Assembly (NCBI GenBank): GCA_026394265.1
Contig: JAPKYO010000012.1
Coordinates: 31,411 to 95,410 of the forward strand
Length of the DNA stretch: 64,000 bases
Direction of reading: 5' to 3'
Source: Candidatus Bathyarchaeota archaeon
GTDB taxonomy: Archaea; Thermoproteota; Bathyarchaeia; TCS64
Positions 17,093 through 26,370 of the stretch are shown here, one piece after another. Every line of letters begins with the position of its first letter. Positions within the stretch are counted from its first letter, which is position 1. The position numbers were made by a program, and so were the translations under genes. Under the pieces are notes generated by a model, which was given only the letters and a program-made list of their open reading frames with translations, made no database searches and was not told the DNA's origin.

Positions 17093-17185
17093 ATGATGCG
17101 TTGCATATCGACCCTGTTCACCGTCTCAACGGAGGAGGGGGTCCTTGGTGTATCCCTTGAATATCAAATGGAGATGAATGAATGA
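17093..17185 (+). CDS. Possible 30-codon upstream ORF in the thermosome leader
   Basis: The thermosome leader is about 110 bases long, unusual among the mostly leaderless genes here. It contains an ORF starting MMRCISTLFTVSTEEGVLG and ending with TGA that overlaps the thermosome ATG by ATGA (17182-17185). A GGAG lies nine bases before that ATG. This layout could couple translation of the two. The peptide resembles nothing recognised and may not be made. Confidence 0.3.
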   Translation: MMRCISTLFTVSTEEGVLGVSLEYQMEMNE

Positions 17186-18846
17186 GCGCACAAGGTGGAA
17201 ATCAGCCCATATATATCCTCAAGGAAGGAACCGAGAGGAACACGGGCAACGACGCTCGCGGTAACAACATCATGGCCGCGAAGATCGTCGCCGAGGCCGT
17301 AAAGACAAGCCTCGGCCCCAAGGGAATGGACAAGATGCTTGTCGACAGCTTCGGCGACGTCACCATCACGAACGACGGCGCGACGATGCTGAAAGAGATG
17401 GACATCCAGCACCCCGCCGCCAAGATGATGGTAGAGGTCTCGAAGACTCAGGACTCTGAGGTCGGCGACGGCACGACGTCAGTCGTCGTCCTCGCGGGTG
17501 AACTCCTCGGCAAGGCCACGGACCTCATGGACAAGAAGGTCCACCCGACCGTCATCATCGACGGCTACAGGGCGGCACAGGAGGAGGCACTGAAGATCCT
17601 CGACGACATAGCCATCAAAGTCAAGCCAAAGGACAAGGAGACCCTGAAGAGGGTCGCCAAGACCACGATGTCGACGAAACTCGTGAGCAGCCACAGCGGC
17701 TACCTCTCCGAGATCGCCGTCGACGCCGTCCTACAGGTCGCCGAGGAGGCGAACGGTGGGATGAAGGTCGACCTCGACATGATCAAGGTCGAGAAGAAGC
17801 CCGGAGGCTCGATGACCGACACGGTCCTCGTCAAGGGGCTCATCATCGACAAGGAGGTCGCACACAGCGACATGCCCAAGCTCGTCAAGAAGGCGAAGAT
17901 CGCGCTCCTTGACGCCGCTATGGAGATCGAGAAGACCGAGTTCACGAGCAAGATCAGCATCGAGACGCCCAGCGAGATGCAGGCCTACCTCGATGAGGAG
18001 GAGAAGATGCTCCGCGACATGGTCAAGAAGGTGAAGGAGGCCGGTGTGACCGTGCTCCTCTGCCAGAAGGGCATCGACGACATGGTTCAGCACTTCCTCG
18101 CACGCGAGGGCGTCATGGCCGCGCGCAGGCTCAAGAAGAGCGACATGGAGGCCCTCGCAAAGGCGACGGGCGCCAAGGTCGTCAGCAGCGTCGACGAGCT
18201 AAGCGCCTCCGACCTCGGCTACGCCGACTCGGTCGAGGAGAAGAAGATCGGCTCGGACAAGCTCATCTTCATCGAGGGGTGCAAGAACCCCAAGGCCGTC
18301 AGCATACTCATACGCGGCGGAACCGAGAGGATCGTTGACGAGGCCGAGAGGAGCATGCACGATGCTCTCTGCGTCGTCAAGGACGTCGTTGAGACGCCCA
18401 AGATCGTCGCCGGCGGGGGCGCCGTCGACATCGAGATCGCCCGGAAGCTCCGCGCATACGCCGAGAAGCTCAAGGGCAGGGAAAGACTCGCGGTGGCAGC
18501 CTTCGCGGACGCCATCGAGGTCCTCCCGACGACCCTCGCCGAGAACGCCGGCATGGACCCCATAGACGCTATGGCAGAGCTGCAGAGCCGCCACGCCAAG
18601 GGCGAGAAGTGGGCCGGAGTCGAGGCGATGGAGGCGAAGATCGCCGACATGGAGAAGCTCGAGATCATCGAGCCCATGGTCGTCAAGGCACAGGCAATAA
18701 AGTCCGCCACGGAGGCGGCGACGATGCTCCTAAAGATCGACGACGTGATAGCGTCGACGAAGAGCAAGGGCCCGCCGCCCGGCGCAGAGGGCATGGGCGG
18801 AATGGGCGGTATGGGAGGCATGGGTGGCATGCCCCCCATGATGTAG
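17182..18846 (+). CDS. Thermosome subunit (group II chaperonin)
   Basis: 554 aa, full CCT/thermosome length. Landmarks: [40 protein letters not shown] (ATP site with catalytic GDGTT), [20 protein letters not shown], and a C-terminal GMGG repeat ending MPPMM. It forms the eight-membered double ring that folds proteins with ATP in the cytoplasm. The second subunit gene follows after 10 bases, so a hetero-oligomer is likely. Expression is probably controlled by the operator block at 17051-17080. Confidence 0.97.
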   Translation: MSAQGGNQPIYILKEGTERNTGNDARGNNIMAAKIVAEAVKTSLGPKGMDKMLVDSFGDVTITNDGATMLKEMDIQHPAAKMMVEVSKTQDSEVGDGTTSVVVLAGELLGKATDLMDKKVHPTVIIDGYRAAQEEALKILDDIAIKVKPKDKETLKRVAKTTMSTKLVSSHSGYLSEIAVDAVLQVAEEANGGMKVDLDMIKVEKKPGGSMTDTVLVKGLIIDKEVAHSDMPKLVKKAKIALLDAAMEIEKTEFTSKISIETPSEMQAYLDEEEKMLRDMVKKVKEAGVTVLLCQKGIDDMVQHFLAREGVMAARRLKKSDMEALAKATGAKVVSSVDELSASDLGYADSVEEKKIGSDKLIFIEGCKNPKAVSILIRGGTERIVDEAERSMHDALCVVKDVVETPKIVAGGGAVDIEIARKLRAYAEKLKGRERLAVAAFADAIEVLPTTLAENAGMDPIDAMAELQSRHAKGEKWAGVEAMEAKIADMEKLEIIEPMVVKAQAIKSATEAATMLLKIDDVIASTKSKGPPPGAEGMGGMGGMGGMGGMPPMM

Positions 18847-18856
18847 GTGAAACATA

Positions 18857-20503
18857 ATGGCATACCAAGGTAACCAGCAGGTAATCGTCCTCAAGGAGGA
18901 CACGAAGAGGAGCCGCGGACGGGACGCGCGCCGCAGCAACATGATGGCGGGCCAGATCATAGCCGAGGTACTCAAGACGACCCTCGGCCCCCGCGGCATG
19001 GACAAGATGCTCGTCGACGGCCTGGGAGACATAACCATCACCAGCGACGGCGCAAAGGTGCTCGAAGAGATCGACGTACAGCACCCAGCGGCCAAGATGA
19101 TCATCGAGGTCGCCAAGACCCAGGACAAGGAGGTCGGCGACGGCACCACAACGTCCGTCGTCTTCGCCGGTGAGCTACTGAAGAAGGCAGGCGAGCTGCT
19201 CGAGCAGGAGATTCACCCGAGCATCGTCATCAGCGGCTACCAGAAGGCAGCCGACAAGGCCCTAGAGGTCCTCAACAAGGTCGCCATGCCCGTTGACCTC
19301 AAGGACAGGGAGACCCTGCTCAAGCTCGCCAGCACCTCTATGAGGAGCAAGGCGGTCAGCAGCGACAGGGCACACCTCGCAGAGGTCGTCGTTGACGCGG
19401 TCATGCAGATCGTGGAGAAGCGCGGAAGCGAGACGATCGCCGACGTCGACAACATCCAGATCGTGAAGAAGGAGGGCAAGAGCCTCAAGGAGACCACGAT
19501 GATCAAGGGAATCATCGTCGACAAGGAGGTCGTCCACGAGGGCATGCCCAAGAAGCTCAAGAACGCGAAGATCGCCCTCCTCAACGCCGCGATGGAGATC
19601 GAGAAGACCGAGATCGACGCCGAGATCAGGATAAAGACCCCCGACGGCGTCAAGGCCTTCCTAGACCAGGAGACCGAGATGCTGAAGAAGATGGTCGACC
19701 AGGTCGCTGCATCGGGCGCTAACGTGTTGCTCTGCCAGAAGGGCATCGACGACGTCGCACAGCACTTCCTATCGAAGGCTGGCATCATGGCGGCTCGTCG
19801 CCTCAAGGAGAGCGACATGGAGAAGCTCGCCAAGGCGACCGGAGGCAAGATCGTAAACAACCTCAAGGACCTTAAGAAGGCGGACCTCGGTGTCTGCGGT
19901 CTCGTCGAGGAGAGGAAGGTCGGCAACGACAAGCTCATCTTCGTCGAGGAGTGCAAGAACCCCGCGAGCGTCGCCATCTTCATCCGCGCAGGGCTGGAGA
20001 GGATGCTCGACGAGGCGGAGAGGAGCCTGAACGACGCGCTCTACGTCGTGAGCGACGTTGCCGAGGTGCCGAAGATGGTGCCCGGCGGCGGCGCGATCGA
20101 GATGGAGCTGGCGAAGGAGGTTCGCGGCTACGCGCGCCAGGTCGGCGGGCGGGAGCAGCTTGCCATCGAGGCCTTCGCTGACGCGCTTGAGGTCATCCCG
20201 AGGACGCTGGCGGAGAACGCTGGCCTAGATCTCCTCGACACGATGGTGGCGATGAAGGCTGCCCACGAGAAGAAGAATGGCCTCAAGATGGGGGTCAACG
20301 TCTTCGAGGGCGGCGTCATCGACATGCTCAAGGAGGGCGTCATCGAGCCCATGGTGGTCAAGCAGCAGGCGATCAAGAGCAGCATCGAGGTCGCCAGCAT
20401 GATCCTGAGGATCGACGACGTCGTGGCCGCGAGGAGCAGCGGTGGCCCAGGCGGCCCCGGCGGTGCGGGCGGTATGCCCCACGGCGGCGGCGACGACGAG
20501 TAA
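18857..20503 (+). CDS. Thermosome subunit (second paralogue)
   Basis: 548 aa. Landmarks: [60 protein letters not shown]. The tail is [20 protein letters not shown] rather than the GGM repeat of the first subunit. It lies ten bases after the first subunit and is evidently in the same operon. Codon use is alike in both, arguing for an old duplication rather than recent transfer. A T8 run at 20510 follows the stop and probably ends the transcript. Confidence 0.97.
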   Translation: MAYQGNQQVIVLKEDTKRSRGRDARRSNMMAGQIIAEVLKTTLGPRGMDKMLVDGLGDITITSDGAKVLEEIDVQHPAAKMIIEVAKTQDKEVGDGTTTSVVFAGELLKKAGELLEQEIHPSIVISGYQKAADKALEVLNKVAMPVDLKDRETLLKLASTSMRSKAVSSDRAHLAEVVVDAVMQIVEKRGSETIADVDNIQIVKKEGKSLKETTMIKGIIVDKEVVHEGMPKKLKNAKIALLNAAMEIEKTEIDAEIRIKTPDGVKAFLDQETEMLKKMVDQVAASGANVLLCQKGIDDVAQHFLSKAGIMAARRLKESDMEKLAKATGGKIVNNLKDLKKADLGVCGLVEERKVGNDKLIFVEECKNPASVAIFIRAGLERMLDEAERSLNDALYVVSDVAEVPKMVPGGGAIEMELAKEVRGYARQVGGREQLAIEAFADALEVIPRTLAENAGLDLLDTMVAMKAAHEKKNGLKMGVNVFEGGVIDMLKEGVIEPMVVKQQAIKSSIEVASMILRIDDVVAARSSGGPGGPGGAGGMPHGGGDDE

Positions 20504-20509
20504 ACCAGA

Positions 20510-20517
20510 TTTTTTTT
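20510..20517 (+). terminator. Oligo-T terminator after the thermosome operon
   Basis: Eight consecutive T residues start six bases after the TAA of the second thermosome gene. Archaeal RNA polymerase stops at such runs without needing a hairpin. The converging crcB gene ends 68 bases further on. Confidence 0.55.
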
Positions 20518-20584
20518 AAACCGGGAGCTAATACGCTTCCTCATCAAATAATTCTCGATACTTGGCCCGTTCAGCGGGCTGTTC

Positions 20585-20983
20585 TCATGCAACTATGCCG
20601 GCTAGTCGTTGCGCGACGATTTTCCCGATGAGCACGCCGAGGATGACGAGGCCGTTCGTGGCTAGTAGGTACGAGGCGAAGCGCATGCTGTCCCCCTGCT
20701 CGAGGAGCCTGAAGGACTCGTAGCCGAATGTGCTCATGGTGGTGTATGCTCCGAGTACGCCGATGGTGAGGAGTGTCCTCGTCTCCGGGGAGACCCCTGC
20801 TGTGTACTCGGAGAGGTACATGATTGTGCCGAGGGCGAGTGTGCCGGTGAAGTTGACGGCGAGGGTCCCGAGGGGGAACCCGGATTGGCTGCTCCCCGCC
20901 CACCCGCTTATCAGGTAGCGGAGGATGGCGCCGACCATGCCGCCGAGGCCGATGAGAATGAGCGTGTTGATGTTTATCGTCAA
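20585..20983 (-). CDS. crcB: Fluoride channel CrcB/Fluc
   Basis: 132 aa with four membrane segments. GGMVGAILRYLISGW, FPLGTLAVNFTGTLALG and YTTMSTFGYESFRLLEQGD contain the conserved Arg, Asn and the FxTFST-like phenylalanine motif of Fluc channels. Two copies assemble antiparallel to export fluoride. It is a single gene here, so a homodimer with dual topology is expected. The leader is short (TATA-like TTAAATCC near 21026-21033), leaving no room for a fluoride riboswitch. Confidence 0.95.
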   Translation of the reverse strand: MTININTLILIGLGGMVGAILRYLISGWAGSSQSGFPLGTLAVNFTGTLALGTIMYLSEYTAGVSPETRTLLTIGVLGAYTTMSTFGYESFRLLEQGDSMRFASYLLATNGLVILGVLIGKIVAQRLAGIVA

Positions 20984-21040
20984 GGTTAGCCCCGTGTCGT
21001 CTTCCCTCGTGGAAGTTGGAGGGGATTTAAGCGTTGAGGG

Positions 21041-22054
21041 TCAGCCGACGACCTTTTTGATGAGCCTGAGGTGGTTGCCGCCGAGTATGAGGCGGATGTA
21101 CTCCTCCGAATATCCGCGTTTGACGAGTTCCTCGGTTATGGCGGGCATCTTGGAGGCGTCCTCCAGCCCCGCCGGTGTGGCGGGGATGCCGTCGAAGTCG
21201 CTGCCGAGTCCAACGTGCTCGGGGCCGACGAGGTCCACTATGTGATCGATGTGGTCGACGAGTGTCTCTACGCTGGGTTTGGTCTTGTGGACGAAGTCGG
21301 GTGCGAAGTTCATACCCATGACGCCCCCCTTCTCGGCGAGTGCCTTGATCATCTCATCCGTCATGTTTCGGGGGTGGCTGCAGACGGCGCGGCTGTTGCT
21401 GTGGCTCGCCACGATTGGGTCCTTCGATGCCTCCAGTACGTCCCAGAAGCCGGCGTCGCTCAGGTGGCTCACGTCAACTATCATGCCGAGCCTGTTCAGC
21501 TCCTCGACGACCTCGACGCCGAGCCTGCTCAAGCCGCCCTTGGTGCGGGTGTCTGCGACTCCGTCGGCGAGGAGGTTTCGGAGGCTGTGGACGAGTCCGA
21601 CCATCCTGACGCCGAGGCGGTGGTAGACGCGGAGCATGCTTAGGCGCCCCTCGATGACGTCTGCGCCCTCGATGCTCAGCATCGCCGCGATCCTGCCCTC
21701 CTCGTTTGCCTGCATTACCTCGGCGTAGGTGGTGACGGGTTGGACGAGTTTGGGGTACTTTTCGCACTCGGTGTAGAAGGCCTCTATCATCTCCATCGCC
21801 GTGCGGAGTGGGTAGGCGGGTGTGGGGTCACGTTCGCTGCTTATGGCGAAGACCTGGAGGTCTACTCCGCCCTCCTTGAGGCGGGGGAGGTCTATGTGGC
21901 CGAGCTTCGACCTTTTCCCGAAGCCGACCTTGCTTCTATCCCCCCACATGCTGTCTCGGGGGCGCGTGAACTGGGGGAGTAGGCACTTGAGTGTGTCGCA
22001 GTGGGTATCCACCACGAGGGCCTGCCTGTGGAGACGTAGAGGGTACTCATCCAA
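21041..22054 (-). CDS. Membrane dipeptidase-like hydrolase (peptidase M19)
   Basis: About 337 aa. VVDTHCDTL (HxD zinc site), SIEGADVI, VDVSHLSDAGFWDVLEAS, PIVASHSNSRAVCSHPRNM and HVGLGSDFDGIP are the complete M19 renal-dipeptidase signature. It hydrolyses dipeptides, often including D-residues. No signal peptide is evident, so it is probably cytoplasmic. The frame opens back to TTG 22105, but the TATA-like element near 22107-22116 predicts transcription starting near 22086, so TTG 22054 (LDEYPLRLHRQALVV) is preferred; the start is uncertain. Confidence 0.88.
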   Translation of the reverse strand: MDEYPLRLHRQALVVDTHCDTLKCLLPQFTRPRDSMWGDRSKVGFGKRSKLGHIDLPRLKEGGVDLQVFAISSERDPTPAYPLRTAMEMIEAFYTECEKYPKLVQPVTTYAEVMQANEEGRIAAMLSIEGADVIEGRLSMLRVYHRLGVRMVGLVHSLRNLLADGVADTRTKGGLSRLGVEVVEELNRLGMIVDVSHLSDAGFWDVLEASKDPIVASHSNSRAVCSHPRNMTDEMIKALAEKGGVMGMNFAPDFVHKTKPSVETLVDHIDHIVDLVGPEHVGLGSDFDGIPATPAGLEDASKMPAITEELVKRGYSEEYIRLILGGNHLRLIKKVVG

Positions 22055-22144
22055 GGCTAATCGATCAGAATACCGCCTCGGGGATAGAAGAGCCTTGGCT
22101 CCCAACGCTTATCACGGCGAGAAACGCCACTTCTCTGATCAATC

Positions 22145-22543
22145 ATGGTAAAGGTTTCACCCGAGATCAAGGCGGTCTTCGAGAAGCAGCGAGTCATCCC
22201 CATGGCGACTGCGGACAAGCACGCCCACCCCAACGTCATCCTAGTCGGAATGTGGTACTGGGCGGACGACGAGACCCTGGTCGTCTCCGACAACTACCTG
22301 AACAAGACGAAGGCGAATCTGGAGGAGAACCCGGTCGTGGCCTTCAACGGCTACGCGGATGGAAAGAGCTACCAGATCAAGTGCAGGGTCCACTGGGAGT
22401 CCTCTGGTCCCCGCTATGATCAGATCCGGAAGATGGCGACCGGCGGGACGCGCCAGTTCCCGGGTAAGGCCGCGGTCGTCTGCGTCGTCGAAGAAGTGTA
22501 TCAGGGTAGCGGCGGGGACGGGGCGGGTAAGAAACTCGCCTAG
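22145..22543 (+). CDS. Pyridoxamine 5'-phosphate oxidase-like FMN/F420-binding split-barrel protein
   Basis: 132 aa. It starts MVKVSPEIKAVFEKQRVIPM and has ATADKHAHPNVILVGMWYWA and KTKANLEENPVVAFNGYADG, the pattern of small PNPOx-like split-barrel proteins. These bind FMN, F420 or haem; the partner cannot be named. TATA-like CGCTTATCA near 22107-22116 is shared, in opposite sense, with the divergent dipeptidase. The stop overlaps the convergent DUF2153 gene by four bases. Confidence 0.85.
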   Translation: MVKVSPEIKAVFEKQRVIPMATADKHAHPNVILVGMWYWADDETLVVSDNYLNKTKANLEENPVVAFNGYADGKSYQIKCRVHWESSGPRYDQIRKMATGGTRQFPGKAAVVCVVEEVYQGSGGDGAGKKLA

Positions 22544-22893
22544 ATGACGAAGTGGTTGCCCTGCTGCCCGAGCTGATCCTGCTCGCGCTGCTTGGCGACG
22601 CCCTTCTGCATACCCTCATTCGTGATCTCAGTGTCGTACTCGATGAACTTCTCAACCATACCCATGATGGTCTGGCTCATCTCCTCAAGCTCCTCCTTAG
22701 TGAAGTTGCTCATCACCTCGGGGCTGTTGACCCACTGCATCCAGCCGGCGAGGCTCTGGCCGAGTGCCATGAAGGCGAAGCGCATGGCCTTGACCCTGTC
22801 GAGGCGGTCCTGATCCTTCTGCTCCCTGAGCTTCTTCAGCTCCTCCAGGGTCTTCTCGCTGCGCTCGACCCAGTTGACGTTGAGGGCTTCCAT
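22540..22893 (-). CDS. DUF2153-like archaeal helical protein
   Basis: 117 aa, strongly helical and charged. WVERSEKTLEELKKLREQKD, LDRVKAMRFAFMALGQSLAG and GWMQWVNSPEVMSNFTKEEL match my recollection of the archaeal DUF2153 family, which has no known function. A C-terminal segment rich in Gln (KQREQDQLGQQGNHFVI) is likely disordered. The upstream region carries the tRNA-Ser promoter on the other strand. Confidence 0.7.
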   Translation of the reverse strand: MEALNVNWVERSEKTLEELKKLREQKDQDRLDRVKAMRFAFMALGQSLAGWMQWVNSPEVMSNFTKEELEEMSQTIMGMVEKFIEYDTEITNEGMQKGVAKQREQDQLGQQGNHFVI

Positions 22894-22981
22894 TGCGTAG
22901 ATGCCTCCACTGTCGCCCCTAAAAACGTCTCCGGTCAGCCGGGTAGGGTTTAAATCAATCGTGCCTCGGGTAATTGGTGGG

Positions 22982-23068
22982 GCCGGGGTCTCCTAGCTCG
23001 GTAGGGAGCCAGCCTGGAAAGCTGGTGTCCTTATGGACTCGAGGGTTCGAATCCCTCTCCCGGCGCCA
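22982..23068 (+). tRNA. tRNA-Ser (anticodon GGA), CCA encoded
   Basis: Acceptor GCCGGGG pairs with TCCCGGC; discriminator G73 is usual for serine. Anticodon arm CCAGC-CTGGAAA-GCTGG gives GGA. The long variable arm (GTCC-TTAT-GGAC) marks a class II tRNA. T arm GAGGG-TTCGAAT-CCCTC is standard. CCA is encoded. No intron is seen. TATA-like TTTAAATC lies at 22949-22956. Confidence 0.97.
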
Positions 23069-23089
23069 ATTCTACACCCTCGACGACTC

Positions 23090-23815
23090 TTATGCGGTGG
23101 AGGCGTTTAAATCGACATCGTCGGGGACCCACGGCACGATCCTGATGGAGGGGTCGTGGAGCCCGTTGAGGATCGCCGCGTTCAGCAGCAGGGGCGTCAG
23201 GGACTCGACCCACTTCGAGTTCTCCAGCGGCCCGACCCTGAGGGGCCGGAGGCCGGGGATGTCCCTCACGAGCCCCATAACTGTCTCCACCGCCGCCGCG
23301 TCGTCTCCCGCCACGAGGACGTCGAGGTCGAGTATGCCGTTTATGTCGTTGAGGTACTGGGCGGGGACCGTCTGGAAGGCGGAGACAACCCTCGCGGTGG
23401 GAACCGCCTCCTGTATTAGCTCCGCCGCAGACCTTGCCTGGTCGCGGCCCCCGGCGACGACGGGGGACCACGTGTAGAGCTTCCCGTGCCTCTTCATGGG
23501 GACGACGCAGGAGACGACTACCTGCCCCGGGGTGAACTTGTCTTTGATTGTGGCGAGGGTGGTGACGGCGGCTGAGGCGGGGAGCGTCTCGATTACGATG
23601 TCCCTTCCAGCTACGGCGTCCTCGTTGAGGGCGCCGGTGATGCTCCCCCTCATCGCGGCCTGGTAGAAGCCCCGGGCCTTCGCCTCCAGTTCCCCCGCCG
23701 CCTCCCCCGCCTTATCGACGCTCCTAGAACCCACAGTTACATCGTGCTTGAGCGAGAGGCGGAGCGCCAAGCCGCCCCCCATGTTGCCGGTCCCACCGAG
23801 GATACCGATCTTCAC
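23090..23815 (-). CDS. npdG: NADPH-dependent F420 reductase (Fno)
   Basis: 241 aa from GTG 23815, which gives the canonical start KIGILGGTGNMGGGLALRLS with the Rossmann NADP loop GGTGNMG. TVGSRS supplies the NADP 2'-phosphate contact, and SCVVPMKRHGKLY and VVSAFQTVPAQYLND are Fno motifs. It moves hydride between F420H2 and NADP+ in the cytoplasm. An upstream extension to 23854 lacks family similarity. The gene supports F420 use by the LLM protein at 2.1 kb. The 3' end lies 21 bases from tRNA-Ser on the other strand. Confidence 0.93.
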   Translation of the reverse strand: MKIGILGGTGNMGGGLALRLSLKHDVTVGSRSVDKAGEAAGELEAKARGFYQAAMRGSITGALNEDAVAGRDIVIETLPASAAVTTLATIKDKFTPGQVVVSCVVPMKRHGKLYTWSPVVAGGRDQARSAAELIQEAVPTARVVSAFQTVPAQYLNDINGILDLDVLVAGDDAAAVETVMGLVRDIPGLRPLRVGPLENSKWVESLTPLLLNAAILNGLHDPSIRIVPWVPDDVDLNASTA

Positions 23816-23924
23816 CAGGACACCCCATAGGTGTTTGGCGGCGGTGAATATCAACCATAAAGATCACAACATGCGCCGTTGACCGTGGAACTCTTATAAA
23901 GCAATCAGTGCCTGTTCTAGAAAC

Positions 23925-24089
23925 ATGGCTAATCTTGGGCGTCTACTGTCCGAAGGATCGATCATCCTCCTCGTGATGGCGCTGGAGTATTTCACGATCC
24001 GGCCCCTCATCGGGGACAACTTCGGCTGGGGGCTACTCCTCGTAACCGGGATAATCCTGATCGTCGACGTGTTGAGGAATATCCTCTGA
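23925..24089 (+). CDS. Small membrane protein, 54 aa
   Basis: ATG at 23925 to TGA at 24087-24089. The product has two hydrophobic stretches, GSIILLVMALEYFTI and WGLLLVTGIILIVDVL, separated by a short polar turn (RPLIGDNFG), so a two-pass hairpin is likely. A TATA-like CTTATAAAG (23892-23900) lies about 28 bases before the ATG, fitting a leaderless mRNA and arguing that this is a true gene. No family is recognised. Confidence 0.65.
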   Translation: MANLGRLLSEGSIILLVMALEYFTIRPLIGDNFGWGLLLVTGIILIVDVLRNIL

Positions 24090-24105
24090 GTCCCGTGAGT
24101 GGAGG

Positions 24106-25215
24106 TCACGGCGCGAGGCTCAGATCCAGGCTCTCTCCCCAGATCATCGGCACGTAGCGGACACCCGTATCCTGCGGAGTCACATGTTCGAGCCAGAGGT
24201 GGCCGCCCCTCTCCTGCTCCAGGGCGTTCTTGAACATAGCGTAGCTGAGGATGTCCTTGCCGTGGCCGATCTCGTGGAGGTGGAGCGGCACCAGTACGCG
24301 GCTCTGCGGCGCCAGCTTGTAGTAGTCCTCGGCATACAATCCGTCGACGTAGTGGACGAGGTAGAGGTCCACCCGCTTACCAGTGAAGTCCGGCTTGTCC
24401 CCCGGGAAGGAGCCGTCCCCCGTGTGGAGGACGCCGAAGCCCGAGACCTCGACGTAGAACCAGTCAACGGGTATCTTGGATTCGGGTGAGTTCGGGAAGC
24501 TGTGCTCCGCGGGGATGGCTGTGATCCTTACCCCCTTCACCTCGATGGTCTCCCCCGGCTTCACCCCGACGAGTGCCTGGGCGGCGAGTTCTGACCCGGT
24601 GAGGAGCTTGACCATGCTCGTGCCCGCCGGGTCCCTGACTACGCCGGGCGGGTTCGAGTCGTCGAGCCTGACCTTCTCGTCGGCGACGACTATCTTCGCC
24701 CCGGCCTTCGCCGCGGCGACCGCGACCGCTGGGTCGAGGTGGTCGCCGTGTGGGTGGGTGATTATGAGGATGTCGAGGAGTCCGCCGACGTCGGCGATTG
24801 AGGGGGCCTCGTATGTGCCCGCCACGTCTATGCCCACCGTGGCGTCCGCGGTCTTCACGACGACGCCCATGTTGTAGATGTACCAGACCCTCATGCTCCC
24901 CTCCGGGACCTTCGCGGCGCGTATCTCCTCGACGGCGCGCCTCGTCCTGAGTTCGAGCAGCTTCGTCACCTCGGTCTGGGTGGTCACCGCGGTGGGGAAG
25001 TTGCCCGCTATGAAGTCGTCGAAGCCGAGAAGGAGCGTCCTCCGGTCCTCCGCAGCGCCCCCGGGTGGCGTCGAGACGATCCGCTCGTTCAGGGCGTCGG
25101 CGGGGCCCTCGGTGAGCTGCCCGGGCAGGAAGGGTGCCTTCAGGTATAGGGCGACGCCGAGCAGCGCGATCAGGGCGACCGGGATCAATACGAGATAGTA
25201 CCTGTGGTGCCCCAT
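24106..25215 (-). CDS. Membrane-anchored MBL-fold metallohydrolase
   Basis: 369 aa. An N-terminal hydrophobic stretch (YYLVLIPVALIALLGVALYL) is a signal anchor, placing the enzyme outside the cell. ILIITHPHGDHLDP is the HxHxDH metal motif, with PAEHSF and HTGDGSFPGD supplying later ligands in an UlaG-like arrangement, and the end HLHEIGHGKD. The substrate is unknown. The next gene upstream, an aminotransferase, ends nine bases before this start on the same strand, so co-transcription is likely. Confidence 0.82.
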   Translation of the reverse strand: MGHHRYYLVLIPVALIALLGVALYLKAPFLPGQLTEGPADALNERIVSTPPGGAAEDRRTLLLGFDDFIAGNFPTAVTTQTEVTKLLELRTRRAVEEIRAAKVPEGSMRVWYIYNMGVVVKTADATVGIDVAGTYEAPSIADVGGLLDILIITHPHGDHLDPAVAVAAAKAGAKIVVADEKVRLDDSNPPGVVRDPAGTSMVKLLTGSELAAQALVGVKPGETIEVKGVRITAIPAEHSFPNSPESKIPVDWFYVEVSGFGVLHTGDGSFPGDKPDFTGKRVDLYLVHYVDGLYAEDYYKLAPQSRVLVPLHLHEIGHGKDILSYAMFKNALEQERGGHLWLEHVTPQDTGVRYVPMIWGESLDLSLAP

Positions 25216-25224
25216 GCCGGTTGC

Positions 25225-26328
25225 CTACTTCGTGACCCGCCGCATAAAGCGTCCGAGGCGATCCAACCCCTGACCGAGGGTCTCACCCTTGGTGCCTATG
25301 TTTATCCTGAGGTGCCTCTCGACGCCGAATTGGTCTCCGGGGCTGACCAAGACGCCCTCCTCCTTGAGTAGCCTCTCGGCGAACTTGGATGAGCCGAGGC
25401 GGTTCTTGTAGCGGGGGAAGACGGTGAAGCCGCCGATGGGATCGGCGCATTTGACAAGCTCCGGGTTATCCTTACACCACTTGTTCCAGGTGCCGATGTT
25501 CGCCTGCCTGATTGACTGGTTCCTCTTTATGTAGCGTGCCCTGTTGGTGAGCAGCTTCTCCGCTATCTGCTCCCCTATGCCGCAGTGGCTGATGGTCGTG
25601 TAGTCCTTCATCACCCAGCAGCGCTCTATGATGTCCTTCTCCGCCACTATCCAGCCTATGCGCGGGCTGGTGGCCCCGAGTTTGCTTATGCTCCCCGTTA
25701 TGATGCCCTTCTCGTAGAACTCGGGCGTTGGTGCAGGTTTGCCGTCGGCCTCGGAGCCGCGTAGGGCGTTGTCGCAGTGGACGTATGCGCCCACGTGCTC
25801 GGCGATCTCGCAGAGCGCCTGCATCTCCTCCTGTGTCATGATGGCGCCGGTGGGGTTGTTGGGGTTGTCGAGGAAGATCATCTTTGTGTGGCGGTTGATC
25901 TTCTCCTTCAGCTCCTTGAGGTCTGGGGTCCAGCCCTTCTCCTCGACGAGGTGGAACGGCTTCACCTTGGCGCCCAGCATACGGGCGATGCCGGTTGTCT
26001 GCTCGTACTGGGGGGCCTCCGAGAAGTATTCGTCGCCCGGCTCTAGGAGGGCGAGGTTGACGAGGAGGTTCGCCTCGCTCGTCCCCGATGTGATGAGGAC
26101 GTTCTCGGGCTCAACCCTGTACCAGTCGGCTACCTGCGCCCTGAGGGCCTCGGAGCCGCAGGTCGCCCCGTACTTCATGACTGTGTCGGGGGACAGCTGG
26201 GGGACGACCTCCTTCAGTTGCAGCTTCGCCACCCCGCCACCGCCGAGGTCGATCTCAGCCTTCTCGAGAAGCCAACGCTCAAGCCTGAAAGGGTCGATCT
26301 TCAGACGCGGAGCCCCCTTACAATGCAT
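25225..26328 (-). CDS. PLP-dependent aminotransferase class I/II
   Basis: 367 aa. YGATCGSEALRAQVADWYRV, ITSGTSEANLLVNLALLEPG, FLDNPNNPTGAIM and the PLP lysine block SISKLGATSPRIGWIVAEKD are all in the usual fold-type I order. The C-terminal arginine RHLRINIG is present. It transfers amino groups in the cytoplasm; specificity cannot be told, though the overall layout resembles capreomycidine-synthase/aspartate-type aminotransferases. It is followed closely by the secreted MBL hydrolase gene. Confidence 0.9.
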   Translation of the reverse strand: MHCKGAPRLKIDPFRLERWLLEKAEIDLGGGGVAKLQLKEVVPQLSPDTVMKYGATCGSEALRAQVADWYRVEPENVLITSGTSEANLLVNLALLEPGDEYFSEAPQYEQTTGIARMLGAKVKPFHLVEEKGWTPDLKELKEKINRHTKMIFLDNPNNPTGAIMTQEEMQALCEIAEHVGAYVHCDNALRGSEADGKPAPTPEFYEKGIITGSISKLGATSPRIGWIVAEKDIIERCWVMKDYTTISHCGIGEQIAEKLLTNRARYIKRNQSIRQANIGTWNKWCKDNPELVKCADPIGGFTVFPRYKNRLGSSKFAERLLKEEGVLVSPGDQFGVERHLRINIGTKGETLGQGLDRLGRFMRRVTK

Positions 26329-26370
26329 GTGGTGAGGGAGTTTAAAACATAAATGGAGGAAGTTGGCCGG

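Noticed and set aside
20984..21040. Fluoride riboswitch before crcB
   Set aside because: The leader is only about 20 bases from the predicted start, too short for the aptamer.
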